From Microbacterium hydrocarbonoxydans (GTDB lineage: Bacteria > Actinomycetota > Actinomycetes > Actinomycetales > Microbacteriaceae), in assembly GCF_000956475.1 (NCBI RefSeq), contig NZ_JYJB01000009.1, forward strand, positions 124,001 through 188,000: 64,000 nt of DNA, written 5' to 3'. Numbering within the stretch: position 1 is the first letter of the stretch; the number at the start of each line of letters is the position of its first letter. The notes beneath the pieces were generated by a model. The model did no database searches. It had not been told where the DNA came from and saw nothing but the letters and a program-made list of their open reading frames with translations. A program made the position numbers and the translations under genes. Shown here in pieces: positions 23,770 to 32,948 of the stretch.

Positions 23770-26538
23770 ATGAGTCTGGTGATCGAACGCGTCACGATCG
23801 ACGCGCCGTACGGAAGCGACATGGTGGCGGTGCCGGAGCCGGTCATCGGATGGGTCACCGGCACGGACGCTCCGGGCTGGACGCAGGTCAGGGCCGAGCT
23901 CGAGCTCGGCGGCGCCGGCGACGTGCAGGAGCACGTCATCGAGGGCCGCGATTCGGTGCGTGTGCGCTGGCCGTTCCGGCCACTGGGGCCTCGCGACGAG
24001 GTGACGCTGAGGGTGCGCGTCACCGGATCCGACGCAGAGACGTCCGAGTGGAGCGAACCCCGCAGGATCGTCGCCGGATTCCTCGCCGAGGGGGAGTGGC
24101 AGGCGTCGTCGATCGCCGTCGCGGCACCCGAAGGCCATGCCCAGCCCGCAATGCTGCGACGGGATTTCGAGGTGGATGGAGAAGTGCGACGTGCGACGCT
24201 CTACGCGACGGCCGTCGGCGTGTACCAGGCCGCCGTCAACGGCGCCGATGTCGACGATCAGGTTCTCAAGCCGGGATGGACGCCATATCAGGCACGGACG
24301 GTGCACGAGACGACGGATGTCACGCGCCTTCTGCAGCAGGGCGAGAACGAACTCCTCGTCCGCATGGCGGGCGCTTGGGCCACCGAGCGCTTCGGCTTCC
24401 GTGAGAACGCTGCGCCCGTGTACGGGGAGCAGCCGCGCTTCGCCGCGCAGCTGCTCATCGAGTACGCGGACGGACGCTCCGAGGCGATCGTCACGGACGG
24501 CTCGTGGCGGAGCGCGCAGGGACAGATCACGGCGAGCGGGCTGTACGCGGGCGAGGATCACGACGCCCGCCGAGCGCCTGCCGACTGGACCCCCGTGTCC
24601 GTCGTCGACGACATCCCGGTGCCCGAGGCGCGCATCTCGCCGTTCGTGCGCCGCATCGAGGAGATCGGCGTCGTCGAGGTCATCAGGACGCCCTCGGGAA
24701 AGACCGTGCTCGACTTCGGGCAGAATCTGGTCGGTCGACTGCGGATCCGCGTGTCCGGCCCTGCCGGAACCGTGGTGACGCTGCGTCATGCCGAGGTGCT
24801 CGAGCATGGCGAACTCGGCACTCGTCCGCTGCGTGCGGCCGCGGCGACGGACCGCTACACGCTCGCAGGCGAGGGCGTGGAGGAGTGGGAGCCGGAGTTC
24901 ACGTTCCACGGCTTCCGCTACGCCGAGGTCGACGGCTGGCCTGGCGAACTCGATGCCGCCGACGTCACGGCCGTCGTGATCCACAGCGACATGGAGCGGA
25001 CCGGATGGTTCGACACCTCGCACGAGCTCGTCCGGCAGCTGCACCAGAACGTGGTGTGGGGGCTGCGCGGAAACTTCCTCTCGGTGCCCACGGACTGCCC
25101 GCAGCGTGACGAGCGGCTGGGGTGGACGGGCGACATCCAGGTGTTCGCACCGACGGCGAGCTTCCTGTACGACGTGCGCGGCTTCCTCGAATCCTGGCTG
25201 CGCGATCTCGAGATCGACCAGGTCGACGGTGTCGTGCCGTTCGTCGTGCCGAATGTCCTGGGCCCGGCTCGCGCGGCTGCCGCGTGGGGAGACGCCGCAA
25301 CCGTCGTGCCTTCCGTGCTGCACGAGCGGTTCGCCGACCTCGACACCCTGGCGAGGCAGTTCGACAGCATGAGGGCGTGGACCGATGTCATCGTCGGCTA
25401 TTCCGTCGACCGGATGCTGTGGGAGGGCATGTTCCAGTTCGGGGACTGGCTCGACCCCGATGCGCCGCCTCAGCATCCCGCGAAGGCGAAGACCTCGGCG
25501 GACATCGTCGCGTCGGCCTACCTGTTCCGCTCCGCAGAACTCACCGCCCGCGCCGCGGCGCTGATCGGCCGCGAGGCGGAGGCTGCCGAGTACTCCGCGA
25601 TCGCAGAGCGGGTCAGGCGGGCGTTCCTCGACGAGTACGTGACGAGGTCGGGGCGGATGGTGTCTGATGCGCAGACCGCGTATTCGCTTGCGATCGCGTT
25701 CGACATCGTCGAGCCGGAGCGCCGTCAGGCGCTCGGAGACCGTCTCGCCGAGCTGACGCGGCTCAGCGGCTATCGCATCGGCACGGGGTTCGTCGGCACG
25801 CCGATCATCCAGGACGCGCTGACTCGCACCGGTCATCTCGACACGGCGACGCGTCTGCTCACGCAGACGGAGAACCCGTCATGGCTCTACCCGGTCACGA
25901 TGGGGGCGACCACGATCTGGGAGCGCTGGGACTCGATGCTGCCGGATGGCAGCATCAACCCGGGGCAGATGACCTCGTTCAACCACTACGCGCTCGGAGC
26001 GATCGCGGACTGGCTGCATCGCTCGGTGGCGGGACTCGCGCCTGCGGCGCCGGGATACGCGCGCCTTGCGATCGCCCCGCATCCGCTCGAGGGCTTCGAT
26101 TTCGCCGAGGCGGCGCACCTCACGCCGTACGGCGAGGCGCGCGTGCGCTGGGAGCGATCAGGCGCAGAGATCGTCGTCGACGCCGTCGTGCCGCCGAACA
26201 CGGAGGCGGACGTCGAGCTCCCGGATGGTCAGCGCTTGGCGGTCGGCTCGGGATCGCACCGGTGGTCGGTGGTGGCGCCTGCCTCCTCGGGGGAGCCCGG
26301 TCGTGTCGGGTTCGAGTCGAGCCTTGCGGCGATCATCGACGATCGCGACGCGTACCAGGCGATCGTGGAGGTTCTCGAAGAGCTGCGACCGGCGGCCGCC
26401 GAGGACTTCCGCACGAGCACGGAGTGGGGCGAGCGCGTCTCGCTCGGCGAGCTGTTCGCCCGGCTTCTCGGACCTGAGCCGCGCGCCGCCGTGGAAAGAC
26501 GGCTGCGCGAACTCAACGCCGAGCGCTCGACACAGTAG
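23770..26538 (+). CDS. Alpha-L-rhamnosidase, GH78, with C-terminal extension
   Basis: The 922-residue GH78 enzyme is a distant paralogue of the gene before it. It has the motif DCPQRDERLGWTGD with acid Glu448 and the base Glu718 in TTIWERWD. After the usual C-terminal beta-sandwich there is an extra helical segment of about 85 residues (from about residue 838), rich in charged residues, that the first enzyme lacks. It is cytoplasmic by lack of a signal peptide. Twelve bases separate it from the upstream GH78 stop, with AGAGAGG before the ATG. Two rhamnosidases in series suggest different aglycone preferences. Confidence 0.95.
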   Translation: MSLVIERVTIDAPYGSDMVAVPEPVIGWVTGTDAPGWTQVRAELELGGAGDVQEHVIEGRDSVRVRWPFRPLGPRDEVTLRVRVTGSDAETSEWSEPRRIVAGFLAEGEWQASSIAVAAPEGHAQPAMLRRDFEVDGEVRRATLYATAVGVYQAAVNGADVDDQVLKPGWTPYQARTVHETTDVTRLLQQGENELLVRMAGAWATERFGFRENAAPVYGEQPRFAAQLLIEYADGRSEAIVTDGSWRSAQGQITASGLYAGEDHDARRAPADWTPVSVVDDIPVPEARISPFVRRIEEIGVVEVIRTPSGKTVLDFGQNLVGRLRIRVSGPAGTVVTLRHAEVLEHGELGTRPLRAAAATDRYTLAGEGVEEWEPEFTFHGFRYAEVDGWPGELDAADVTAVVIHSDMERTGWFDTSHELVRQLHQNVVWGLRGNFLSVPTDCPQRDERLGWTGDIQVFAPTASFLYDVRGFLESWLRDLEIDQVDGVVPFVVPNVLGPARAAAAWGDAATVVPSVLHERFADLDTLARQFDSMRAWTDVIVGYSVDRMLWEGMFQFGDWLDPDAPPQHPAKAKTSADIVASAYLFRSAELTARAAALIGREAEAAEYSAIAERVRRAFLDEYVTRSGRMVSDAQTAYSLAIAFDIVEPERRQALGDRLAELTRLSGYRIGTGFVGTPIIQDALTRTGHLDTATRLLTQTENPSWLYPVTMGATTIWERWDSMLPDGSINPGQMTSFNHYALGAIADWLHRSVAGLAPAAPGYARLAIAPHPLEGFDFAEAAHLTPYGEARVRWERSGAEIVVDAVVPPNTEADVELPDGQRLAVGSGSHRWSVVAPASSGEPGRVGFESSLAAIIDDRDAYQAIVEVLEELRPAAAEDFRTSTEWGERVSLGELFARLLGPEPRAAVERRLRELNAERSTQ

Positions 26539-26541
26539 GAT

Positions 26542-26577
26542 GGTGATGAATTCATAGACGAATGGATATTCATCACC
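26542..26577. promoter_or_regulatory. 10-bp inverted repeat ahead of the aldo/keto reductase gene
   Basis: GGTGATGAAT (26542-26551) and ATTCATCACC (26568-26577) are perfect inverted copies 16 bases apart. They fill the 40-base gap between the second GH78 stop and the next ATG, and one arm touches the start codon. The left arm also contains the 10-bp palindrome ATGAATTCAT (26546-26555). It may be an operator for an internal promoter or a hairpin that controls translation. Confidence 0.55.
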
Positions 26578-26578
26578 T

Positions 26579-27475
26579 ATGTCATCTCTCGTGCTCGGCG
26601 CCTCTCGACTCGGATCCGGCGATCTCGATGCCGCAGTCGCGACTGCCGACGCCATGCTGCTCAGCGGCCATCTCATCGATACGTCGAGGAACTACGCCGA
26701 CGGAGCGTCGGAGCGCGCCCTCGGCATGGCGCTCGCGGCGCTCCCTTCTCCCCAGCGAGCGGATGCCGCGTCCCGCGTGATCACCAAGGTCGACGCCGAC
26801 CCGGATACGGGCGCCCTGGATGCCGCGCGCGTGTTCCGCTCCGTCGAGGAGAGCCTGGCGGCGCTCGGCGTGGAGAGAGTTCCGCTGCTTCATCTGCACG
26901 ACCCGTACACCGTGACGGCGGACGAGGCGCTCTCCCGTGGCGGGGCGGTCGACGCGCTGCTGCGACTGCGCGACGAGGGTGTCGCCGCGGCCATCGGCAT
27001 CGCCGCGGGTCCGCTGCCGCTCGTCGGACGCTACGTCGACAGTGGCGCGTTCGACGCGGTGCTCAGTCACAATCGCTTCACCCTGATCGACAGTGGCGCT
27101 GCCGATCTTTTCGACGACGCCAGGAGCCGGGGGATGACGGTGTTCAACGCGGCGCCGTTCGGCGGCGATCTGCTCGCTCGCGGCCCCCGACCCGGGGCGC
27201 GGTACGCATATCGCCCGATCGACGAGGCGCTCGCCGCCTGGACCAGCGCACTGTTCCGCGTCTGCGAGGCCCACGATGTGCCCGCGGCATCCGTCGCCCT
27301 TCGGTTCTCGACGAGATCGCCTCTCGTCGACCACACGGTCGTGGGTGTCTCCGGCGCTGCGCGCCTGGTGGAGCTGCAGGCCCTGGACCGGGAGCACATT
27401 CCTGAGGCGCTCTGGGCGGAGCTCGACGAGCTCGGCCCCGCACCCTCGCCCTTCGACGGCAGACGCGACGCGTGA
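26579..27475 (+). CDS. Aldo/keto reductase, sugar dehydrogenase-like
   Basis: The 298-residue TIM-barrel oxidoreductase has the AKR residues in DTSRNYADG, ITKVD and LHLHDP. It resembles the L-fucose/D-threo-aldose 1-dehydrogenase group. It lies between rhamnosidase and beta-galactosidase genes, and its stop overlaps the next start (GTGA). It may oxidise a liberated sugar such as L-rhamnose, L-galactose, L-fucose or apiose at C1; the substrate is not visible. No clear ribosome site precedes the ATG, which lies at the edge of an inverted repeat. Confidence 0.88.
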   Translation: MSSLVLGASRLGSGDLDAAVATADAMLLSGHLIDTSRNYADGASERALGMALAALPSPQRADAASRVITKVDADPDTGALDAARVFRSVEESLAALGVERVPLLHLHDPYTVTADEALSRGGAVDALLRLRDEGVAAAIGIAAGPLPLVGRYVDSGAFDAVLSHNRFTLIDSGAADLFDDARSRGMTVFNAAPFGGDLLARGPRPGARYAYRPIDEALAAWTSALFRVCEAHDVPAASVALRFSTRSPLVDHTVVGVSGAARLVELQALDREHIPEALWAELDELGPAPSPFDGRRDA

Positions 27476-30438
27476 GCGATCACTACTGGGAGAGCACGCG
27501 ACCAGGCGCCGGTCGCCGGGAGCCCCGCGCAGATTCGCTGAGCGATGCGCGGGTGATCAGCCTGAACGGCACCTGGCGGTTCCGACTCAGCCCGACGGCA
27601 TCGGGCACCGGATGCGACTTCCTGAGCGACGACTTCGACGACAGCGCGTGGGATCCGATGCCCGTGCCCTCCCACTGGGTTCTGGAGGAGTTCACGCCGC
27701 TCGCCGGCGGTGCGAGGCGGCGGATGCTCGGCACCGCCGAAGGCCCGCTGTACACGAACACGGCCTACCCCATCCCCCTCGACCCACCGAGAATCACGGA
27801 AGCCAACCCGACCGGGGACTACCGCCTCGTCTTCCACGTGCCCGAGGACTTCGGTCGCGCCGTGCTGCGCTTCCAGGGCGTCGACTCCTGCGCCAAGGTG
27901 TGGCTCAACGGCGAAGAGCTGGGCTGGTCCACGGGCAGCCGTCTTCCCTTCGAGTTCGATGCGCCGGTGCGCCACGGTCGCAACGTGCTCACCGTGCGGG
28001 TGCATCGGTGGTCGGCCGGGACCTACCTGGAAGACCAGGACATGTGGTGGCTGCCGGGGATCTTCCGCGACGTGGAGCTCATCGAGCGTCCGGCTGGCGC
28101 GATCGACGATCACTTCGTGCACGCCGACTTCGATCACGAGACGGGGCTGGGCACGCTGCGGGTGGACGCATCCATGGATGCGTCGGTCGAGATCCCCGAG
28201 CTGGGCATCTGGATGCGCACGGGGGAGACCGCCGAGGTTCCCGTCGAGCCGTGGAGCGCCGAATCGCCGAAGCTCTACCGCGGCAGCCTGCGCTCCGAGG
28301 GTGAAGTTGTCGATCTCGCGATCGGCTTCCGCCGCGTGGAGATCATCGACGGCACCTTCACGGTGAACGGCCGTGCCGTGACGTTTCGCGGGGTCAACCG
28401 GCATGAGCACGACCCTCTTCGCGGTCGAGCGCTCGACGTCGAGACCATGCGTCGAGACATCGTTCTCATGAAGCGCGCGAACATCGACGCGGTGCGCACC
28501 AGCCACTACCCGCCGCATCCGGAGTTCCTGCGTCTGTGCGACGAGCTGGGCCTGTGGGTGGTGCTCGAGAACGACCTGGAGACCCACGGTTTCATCTACG
28601 ACGGGTGGGAGCACAACCCTCCGGCGTCGCCCGAGTGGCGAGAGGCGCTGCTCGATCGCCTGCGGCGCACGGTCGAGCGTGACAAGAATCGTCCGAGCAT
28701 CGTGATCTGGTCGCTCGCGAACGAGAGCATGACCGGCGACGCCTTCGGCGAGATGCGCCGCTGGCTCGATGAGTTCGACCCGTCGAGGCCGGTGCTGTAC
28801 GAGCGCGACCCCACCTATCAGGACTCCGACTTCTACTCGGTGATGTACCCGTCGCTCGAGATGCTCGAGATGATCGGCCGGCGCGAGGAGCCGGCGAGCG
28901 GCCGCATCGGCATGCACGGCATGATGTTCGACGATGCGGGGGACGATGGTGTCGAACCCGATCCCGTCGACGCGAGGCGGCGAGGTCTGCCGTTCCTGCT
29001 CGTCGAGTACGCGCACGCGATGGGGAACGGGCCGGGTTCGCTCTCGGACTACTGGCGGGTCATGCGGGAGTACGACCGGATCTGCGGCGGTTTCGTGTGG
29101 GAGTGGATCGACCACGGCTTCGCCGCGGAGACCCCAGACGGCACACCGTACGTCATGCACGGCCAGGACGTCGACTACGAGCCGAACGGCGGACGCTACT
29201 CGCTGCACGGCCTCGTCTTCTCCGACCGCACACCCACGCCCGGCCTCGCTGAGCTCGCAAAGGCCTACGCGCCGCTGCGGATCGAAGTGGGGGAGGATGC
29301 CGTCGTCATCCGCAACGACAGGCACACGGCGTCCACCGCCGACCTGCGCTTCACCTGGACGTGCGACGACGGCTCGGACGAGCCGGCTTCCGGAGAGCTG
29401 GACGTGCCGGCCATCGCGGCCGGAGAATCAGCCACGATCGGTCTCGACACCCGCGCCGGCCTCGTCACGGTTTCTGCGGCGCTCGCGGCGGATGCCGCAT
29501 GGGCCCCGGCCGGTCACGTGCTCGCATGGGGACAGCGCGCTCCCCGGCATCCGCCCGTCGCACCTCTTCCGACGCCGATCGGAGGCGTCCTCGTCGCCGC
29601 TTCGGAGGTCCGCCTCGGCGACGCCGTCTTCGACGGGAGGAGTGGACGACTGCGGATGCTCGGCGATGTCGCCCTCGACGGGCCCTGGCTCGATCTGCAC
29701 CGCGCCCCGACCGAGAACGATCGGGGCCAGGGTGACAGCAACAACATCGCGAAGGTGTGGCAGCAGACCGGCCTGGACCGCATGGAGCACAGGACAGACG
29801 CCGTGCGCACCGGCGAGGGCTGGTTCGAGGCAACCGGTCGCACGGCGCCGAGTGCGCATCCGCACGGCGTGACCTGGACCATGCTGTGGCAGCAGCAGGG
29901 CGAGGGTCTCGAGCTCACGGTGACCGCGGACTTCGTCGGCCCGTGGGCGAACACTCCCTACATGCATCGGGACATCTGGGTTCCGCGACTGGGCCTTCTC
30001 CTCGGCCTCCCCGGAGAGTACTCGCAGGTCGAATGGGTGGGACGGGGCCCGGGGGAGTCGTACGCGGACTCCTTCGAGGCATCGCCGTTGGGGCGCTACC
30101 GGAGCGCGATCGACGATCTGCAGGTGCCGTATCCGGTGCCGCAGGAGAACGGCAACCACGTCGACACGCGCATGTTGCGGCTCTCGGGCGACAGGATGCC
30201 GGTGCTGCAGGTCGAAGGGCGCGATGTGTTCGACTTCACCGCGCGGCGCTGGACGTCGAAGGATCTCCAGGCGGCTTCGCGCCCGCACGAGCTCGTGGAC
30301 TCCGGTCGGGTCTGGCTGAACGTCGATCATCGTCAGCTCGGACTCGGATCGGCGTCCGTGGGGCCGGCGACGCCCGAGCGATACCGCATCCCGCGGGAGA
30401 AGACCGTATGGCGGGTGCGGATCTCGCTCGAGGAGTGA
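27472..30438 (+). CDS. Beta-galactosidase, GH2, LacZ type
   Basis: The 988-residue protein has the five-domain LacZ layout: sugar-binding domain (about 25-210), Ig-like domain, barrel with RGVNRHEHDP, acid/base Glu418 in WSLANES, nucleophile Glu512 in LVEYAHAMGNG, and the C-terminal beta-galactosidase small-chain domain from about residue 700. The start is GTG overlapping the preceding stop. It has no signal peptide. It would remove terminal beta-galactose from imported oligosaccharides, for example galactan side chains of rhamnogalacturonan I. Confidence 0.95.
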   Translation: MSDHYWESTRPGAGRREPRADSLSDARVISLNGTWRFRLSPTASGTGCDFLSDDFDDSAWDPMPVPSHWVLEEFTPLAGGARRRMLGTAEGPLYTNTAYPIPLDPPRITEANPTGDYRLVFHVPEDFGRAVLRFQGVDSCAKVWLNGEELGWSTGSRLPFEFDAPVRHGRNVLTVRVHRWSAGTYLEDQDMWWLPGIFRDVELIERPAGAIDDHFVHADFDHETGLGTLRVDASMDASVEIPELGIWMRTGETAEVPVEPWSAESPKLYRGSLRSEGEVVDLAIGFRRVEIIDGTFTVNGRAVTFRGVNRHEHDPLRGRALDVETMRRDIVLMKRANIDAVRTSHYPPHPEFLRLCDELGLWVVLENDLETHGFIYDGWEHNPPASPEWREALLDRLRRTVERDKNRPSIVIWSLANESMTGDAFGEMRRWLDEFDPSRPVLYERDPTYQDSDFYSVMYPSLEMLEMIGRREEPASGRIGMHGMMFDDAGDDGVEPDPVDARRRGLPFLLVEYAHAMGNGPGSLSDYWRVMREYDRICGGFVWEWIDHGFAAETPDGTPYVMHGQDVDYEPNGGRYSLHGLVFSDRTPTPGLAELAKAYAPLRIEVGEDAVVIRNDRHTASTADLRFTWTCDDGSDEPASGELDVPAIAAGESATIGLDTRAGLVTVSAALAADAAWAPAGHVLAWGQRAPRHPPVAPLPTPIGGVLVAASEVRLGDAVFDGRSGRLRMLGDVALDGPWLDLHRAPTENDRGQGDSNNIAKVWQQTGLDRMEHRTDAVRTGEGWFEATGRTAPSAHPHGVTWTMLWQQQGEGLELTVTADFVGPWANTPYMHRDIWVPRLGLLLGLPGEYSQVEWVGRGPGESYADSFEASPLGRYRSAIDDLQVPYPVPQENGNHVDTRMLRLSGDRMPVLQVEGRDVFDFTARRWTSKDLQAASRPHELVDSGRVWLNVDHRQLGLGSASVGPATPERYRIPREKTVWRVRISLEE

Positions 30439-30457
30439 CGGTGGCGGGGCTGCCGCC

Positions 30458-31693
30458 TCAGGCTCCGAGCAGCCGGATGTCCTCGAAGAGCGAATCGGCG
30501 CCGACTTGTCCGCCCTTGAGCAGCATCTGGAGTCCGTCGATGCCCGGGGTCTGCGACGAGGCGCGCAGCAGCACGACGTTGCCGACCGGATTCGCAGCGA
30601 GTTCGAGGGAGGTCACGCCCAGCAGGCGCGTCACGCGTCCCGAGGTGTCGCCTCCCGCGACGATCACCCGAGGGGTCGACTCGATCGAGCCCCTGATCAG
30701 TTCCGCCGCCGCGGCAGCGAGGCGGGCGAGCGTGTCAGGGCCGGAGGGAGCGTCTTCCGAGGTCAGAGCAACGCTGCGGCCGGCGGAGAGGGCCGCACGC
30801 ACGTCCGTGCGCTGGGCATCGGCGCGATCGAACGACAGGGGCTGAACGAGCCATCCGGCCCTGGCTGCGTGCGCGACCTGACGTGCGGTCTGCGCCGAGC
30901 GACTGCCCGAGACGGCCAGCACCGGCCCCTCAGAGGGAGCGGATGCCGGGACTGTCGGGCCGTCGCCGGGAGAGGCCACGCCGATGCCCCAGCTGAGGCC
31001 GCCAGAGCCGATGGCGAACAGAGGCGAGCGCTGCGCGAGAACGGCGCGACCGACGGCTTCGACATCCGCGTCGTCGAGGGCGTCAAGGACGACCGCAGCC
31101 TCACGGGCTGTACTCAGCAGCTCCGGAAGGCGGGCGTACTGCGCTCGGGTGATGCGGCCGATCGGCAGCTCGGTCTGTGCGGCGAAGTGGAGCGCGAGGT
31201 CGGCCTCCCGCATCGGCGTCGACGGATGCGACGACATCGTCGGCTGACGGTCGAGGCGGTGCACAGTGCCGCCCTCGGCGGCGAAATGCGTGCCGAAGAC
31301 CGTGTATCGCCCGAAGTCCGGCTGCGCGAACAGCATCGGCACCGTCCGATCCGAGACGACGGCTCGCCCGATCTCGATCACCCGGCCGATGCTTCCGATG
31401 CGCGGCGACGAGTCGGCCGTGGAGCAGGCCTTGTACTGCACGACGTGCGGACGCAGGGCGTGCAGGGCCTCCAGGGCCGGGCGCACTTCGGCGTCCATGG
31501 CGTCGGTCGCCAGCGACCGTGCGATGCCGGCGATCCCGACGATGTCGTGAGTGGCCGCGGCAGCCCGCAGGTCGGCATCCGGCGGCACCCCGACGAAGAG
31601 GCGCCCTGAGCGGCCGTGGCGTGCGAACTGCAGCAGCACGTCGACGCTGCCGGTGAAGTCGTCTCCGTAGTATCCGACCCTCAGATCAGACAC
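30458..31693 (-). CDS. oiaK: DUF1537 four-carbon acid sugar kinase family; probable 3-oxo-isoapionate kinase
   Basis: The 411-residue protein has the N-terminal YYGDDFTGS motif and the C-terminal GGDTSGRV nucleotide-binding motif of the DUF1537 kinases. These phosphorylate acid sugars such as threonate, erythronate and 3-oxo-isoapionate. It starts at a GTG eight bases inside the RuBisCO-like gene. The pairing of DUF1537 with a RuBisCO-like protein matches the described D-apionate route OiaK-OiaX, so I assign 3-oxo-isoapionate kinase. The family fit is certain; the substrate is inferred from context. Confidence 0.78.
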   Translation of the reverse strand: MSDLRVGYYGDDFTGSVDVLLQFARHGRSGRLFVGVPPDADLRAAAATHDIVGIAGIARSLATDAMDAEVRPALEALHALRPHVVQYKACSTADSSPRIGSIGRVIEIGRAVVSDRTVPMLFAQPDFGRYTVFGTHFAAEGGTVHRLDRQPTMSSHPSTPMREADLALHFAAQTELPIGRITRAQYARLPELLSTAREAAVVLDALDDADVEAVGRAVLAQRSPLFAIGSGGLSWGIGVASPGDGPTVPASAPSEGPVLAVSGSRSAQTARQVAHAARAGWLVQPLSFDRADAQRTDVRAALSAGRSVALTSEDAPSGPDTLARLAAAAAELIRGSIESTPRVIVAGGDTSGRVTRLLGVTSLELAANPVGNVVLLRASSQTPGIDGLQMLLKGGQVGADSLFEDIRLLGA

Positions 31694-32948
31694 GCGCGGG
31701 CCCGAATCGCTCGACTGCCCGGCGCAGTTCGGACGAGGCGACGAGTGCGTCGTCCAGACTCTCCCCGCGCTCGGCCGAGTGCCAGGCCGCGCGCATGCTG
31801 GCGACTCCGGCGGCCGCGCCGTCCGGGTGCCCGTGGATCCCGCCGCCCGCGAGAACGAGGAGATCACTGGTGCCCACGGCCTCGTAGGTGGCATGCGCCA
31901 GGCCGCCCCACTGGCCGCTGGAGAGCACCGGAACGGTCGGAACGATGCCGAGCAGCGGCTCGCGCACGGCGGCGATCGAGTCGAGCACCTCAGCGTCGCT
32001 CTCGTAGAACTTGTTGCTGATGCCGTTCGTGTGCAGGTGGTCGGCACCCGAGAGCCGTGCGATCTTCTGCCATGCCCGGAACCCTATCCCGACCTGCTCG
32101 GATCGCATGAGGGCGCCGAGCATGGTGCGATGCCCGTGGATCGGCACTTCTGCATGACGATGCAGGAACTCGAGGCCGGCGAAGCCGATGAGGTTCACGC
32201 AGGCCATCACGCACGTGCCGCCGGCGGCGACGACCAGGTCGTGGTTCGCCTCGAGCCGTCCGATGTCGTCGGTGATGTTGAAGGCGTACATCGGCATCTT
32301 GCCGGTGCGATCGGCGTGCCTCTGCAGGACCGGCATCACAGCCCGCACCCGTGATTCGAGCGGCGAATGCGGCCCGTTGCCCTGCAGCTCGTCGTCTTTG
32401 ATGAAATCGACCCCGGCCTGGGCGAGTTCCCCGACGAGCTCGCCCAGCTCCTCGGGCGTGAGACCGATGCTGGGCTTCACGATCGTTCCGATCATGGCCC
32501 CCTCGGGCCGCGACATCAGGCGCCGGGTTCCCTCGACGCCGAACCGGGGTCCGGAATACCGCGTGGTGAAGGCTGCCGGGAGGTCGAGGTCGATGAGTTT
32601 GATCGCCGCGAGCTCCTTGATCTCGAAGAGGTTGCCGGCCACGGCCGCCATCAGGTTGGGCAGCGAGGGCCCGAAGTTGTCGAGCGGGAATCGCAGCCGC
32701 AGCACGGCACGGCGGCGCAGCGCGGGGTCGCCGACGGCACCCGGAAGCGCGGATGCGCCGGTCAGAGGGACCTCTGTCAGGCTCTCGACCTGGGCGGCGA
32801 AGCGTGCGCGGACCTCGTCGGATTCGCGCTCGACCCTCACGAACGTGCCGGTGGACTGCTCGCCGGCGAGGACCTCGGCGGCCTGCGCGAGAGGCAGCGA
32901 CGTCTCGATCAGGTACGTCGCGATGACATGCGCGGATTCGGGCGCCAT
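31686..32948 (-). CDS. oiaX: RuBisCO-like protein (form IV); probable 3-oxo-isoapionate-4-phosphate transcarboxylase/hydrolase
   Basis: The 420-residue protein has the RuBisCO large-subunit fold. Lys158 in TIVKPS, the metal-site motif DFIKDDE with Lys184, Asp186 and Glu187, and His271-His273 in IHGHR are kept. The loop-6 segment that in RuBisCO carries the CO2-directing lysine reads SSGQWGG, without lysine, so it is not a CO2-fixing enzyme. The coupling to a DUF1537 kinase fits OiaX of the D-apionate pathway, which splits 3-oxo-isoapionate 4-phosphate to 3-phosphoglycerate and glycolate. The gene overlaps the GH127 stop by TGATG and the kinase start by eight bases. Confidence 0.82.
   Translation of the reverse strand: MAPESAHVIATYLIETSLPLAQAAEVLAGEQSTGTFVRVERESDEVRARFAAQVESLTEVPLTGASALPGAVGDPALRRRAVLRLRFPLDNFGPSLPNLMAAVAGNLFEIKELAAIKLIDLDLPAAFTTRYSGPRFGVEGTRRLMSRPEGAMIGTIVKPSIGLTPEELGELVGELAQAGVDFIKDDELQGNGPHSPLESRVRAVMPVLQRHADRTGKMPMYAFNITDDIGRLEANHDLVVAAGGTCVMACVNLIGFAGLEFLHRHAEVPIHGHRTMLGALMRSEQVGIGFRAWQKIARLSGADHLHTNGISNKFYESDAEVLDSIAAVREPLLGIVPTVPVLSSGQWGGLAHATYEAVGTSDLLVLAGGGIHGHPDGAAAGVASMRAAWHSAERGESLDDALVASSELRRAVERFGPARV

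Noticed and set aside
21958..25836. A 1292-codon open frame on the minus strand across both GH78 genes
   Set aside because: It is antisense to two clear family genes, spans their junction, has no recognisable domain and shows Arg/Asp/His-rich composition typical of a shadow frame in high-GC DNA.
31686..32948. RuBisCO large subunit for CO2 fixation
   Set aside because: The loop-6 lysine is missing, there is no small subunit or phosphoribulokinase, and the neighbours are acid-sugar genes.
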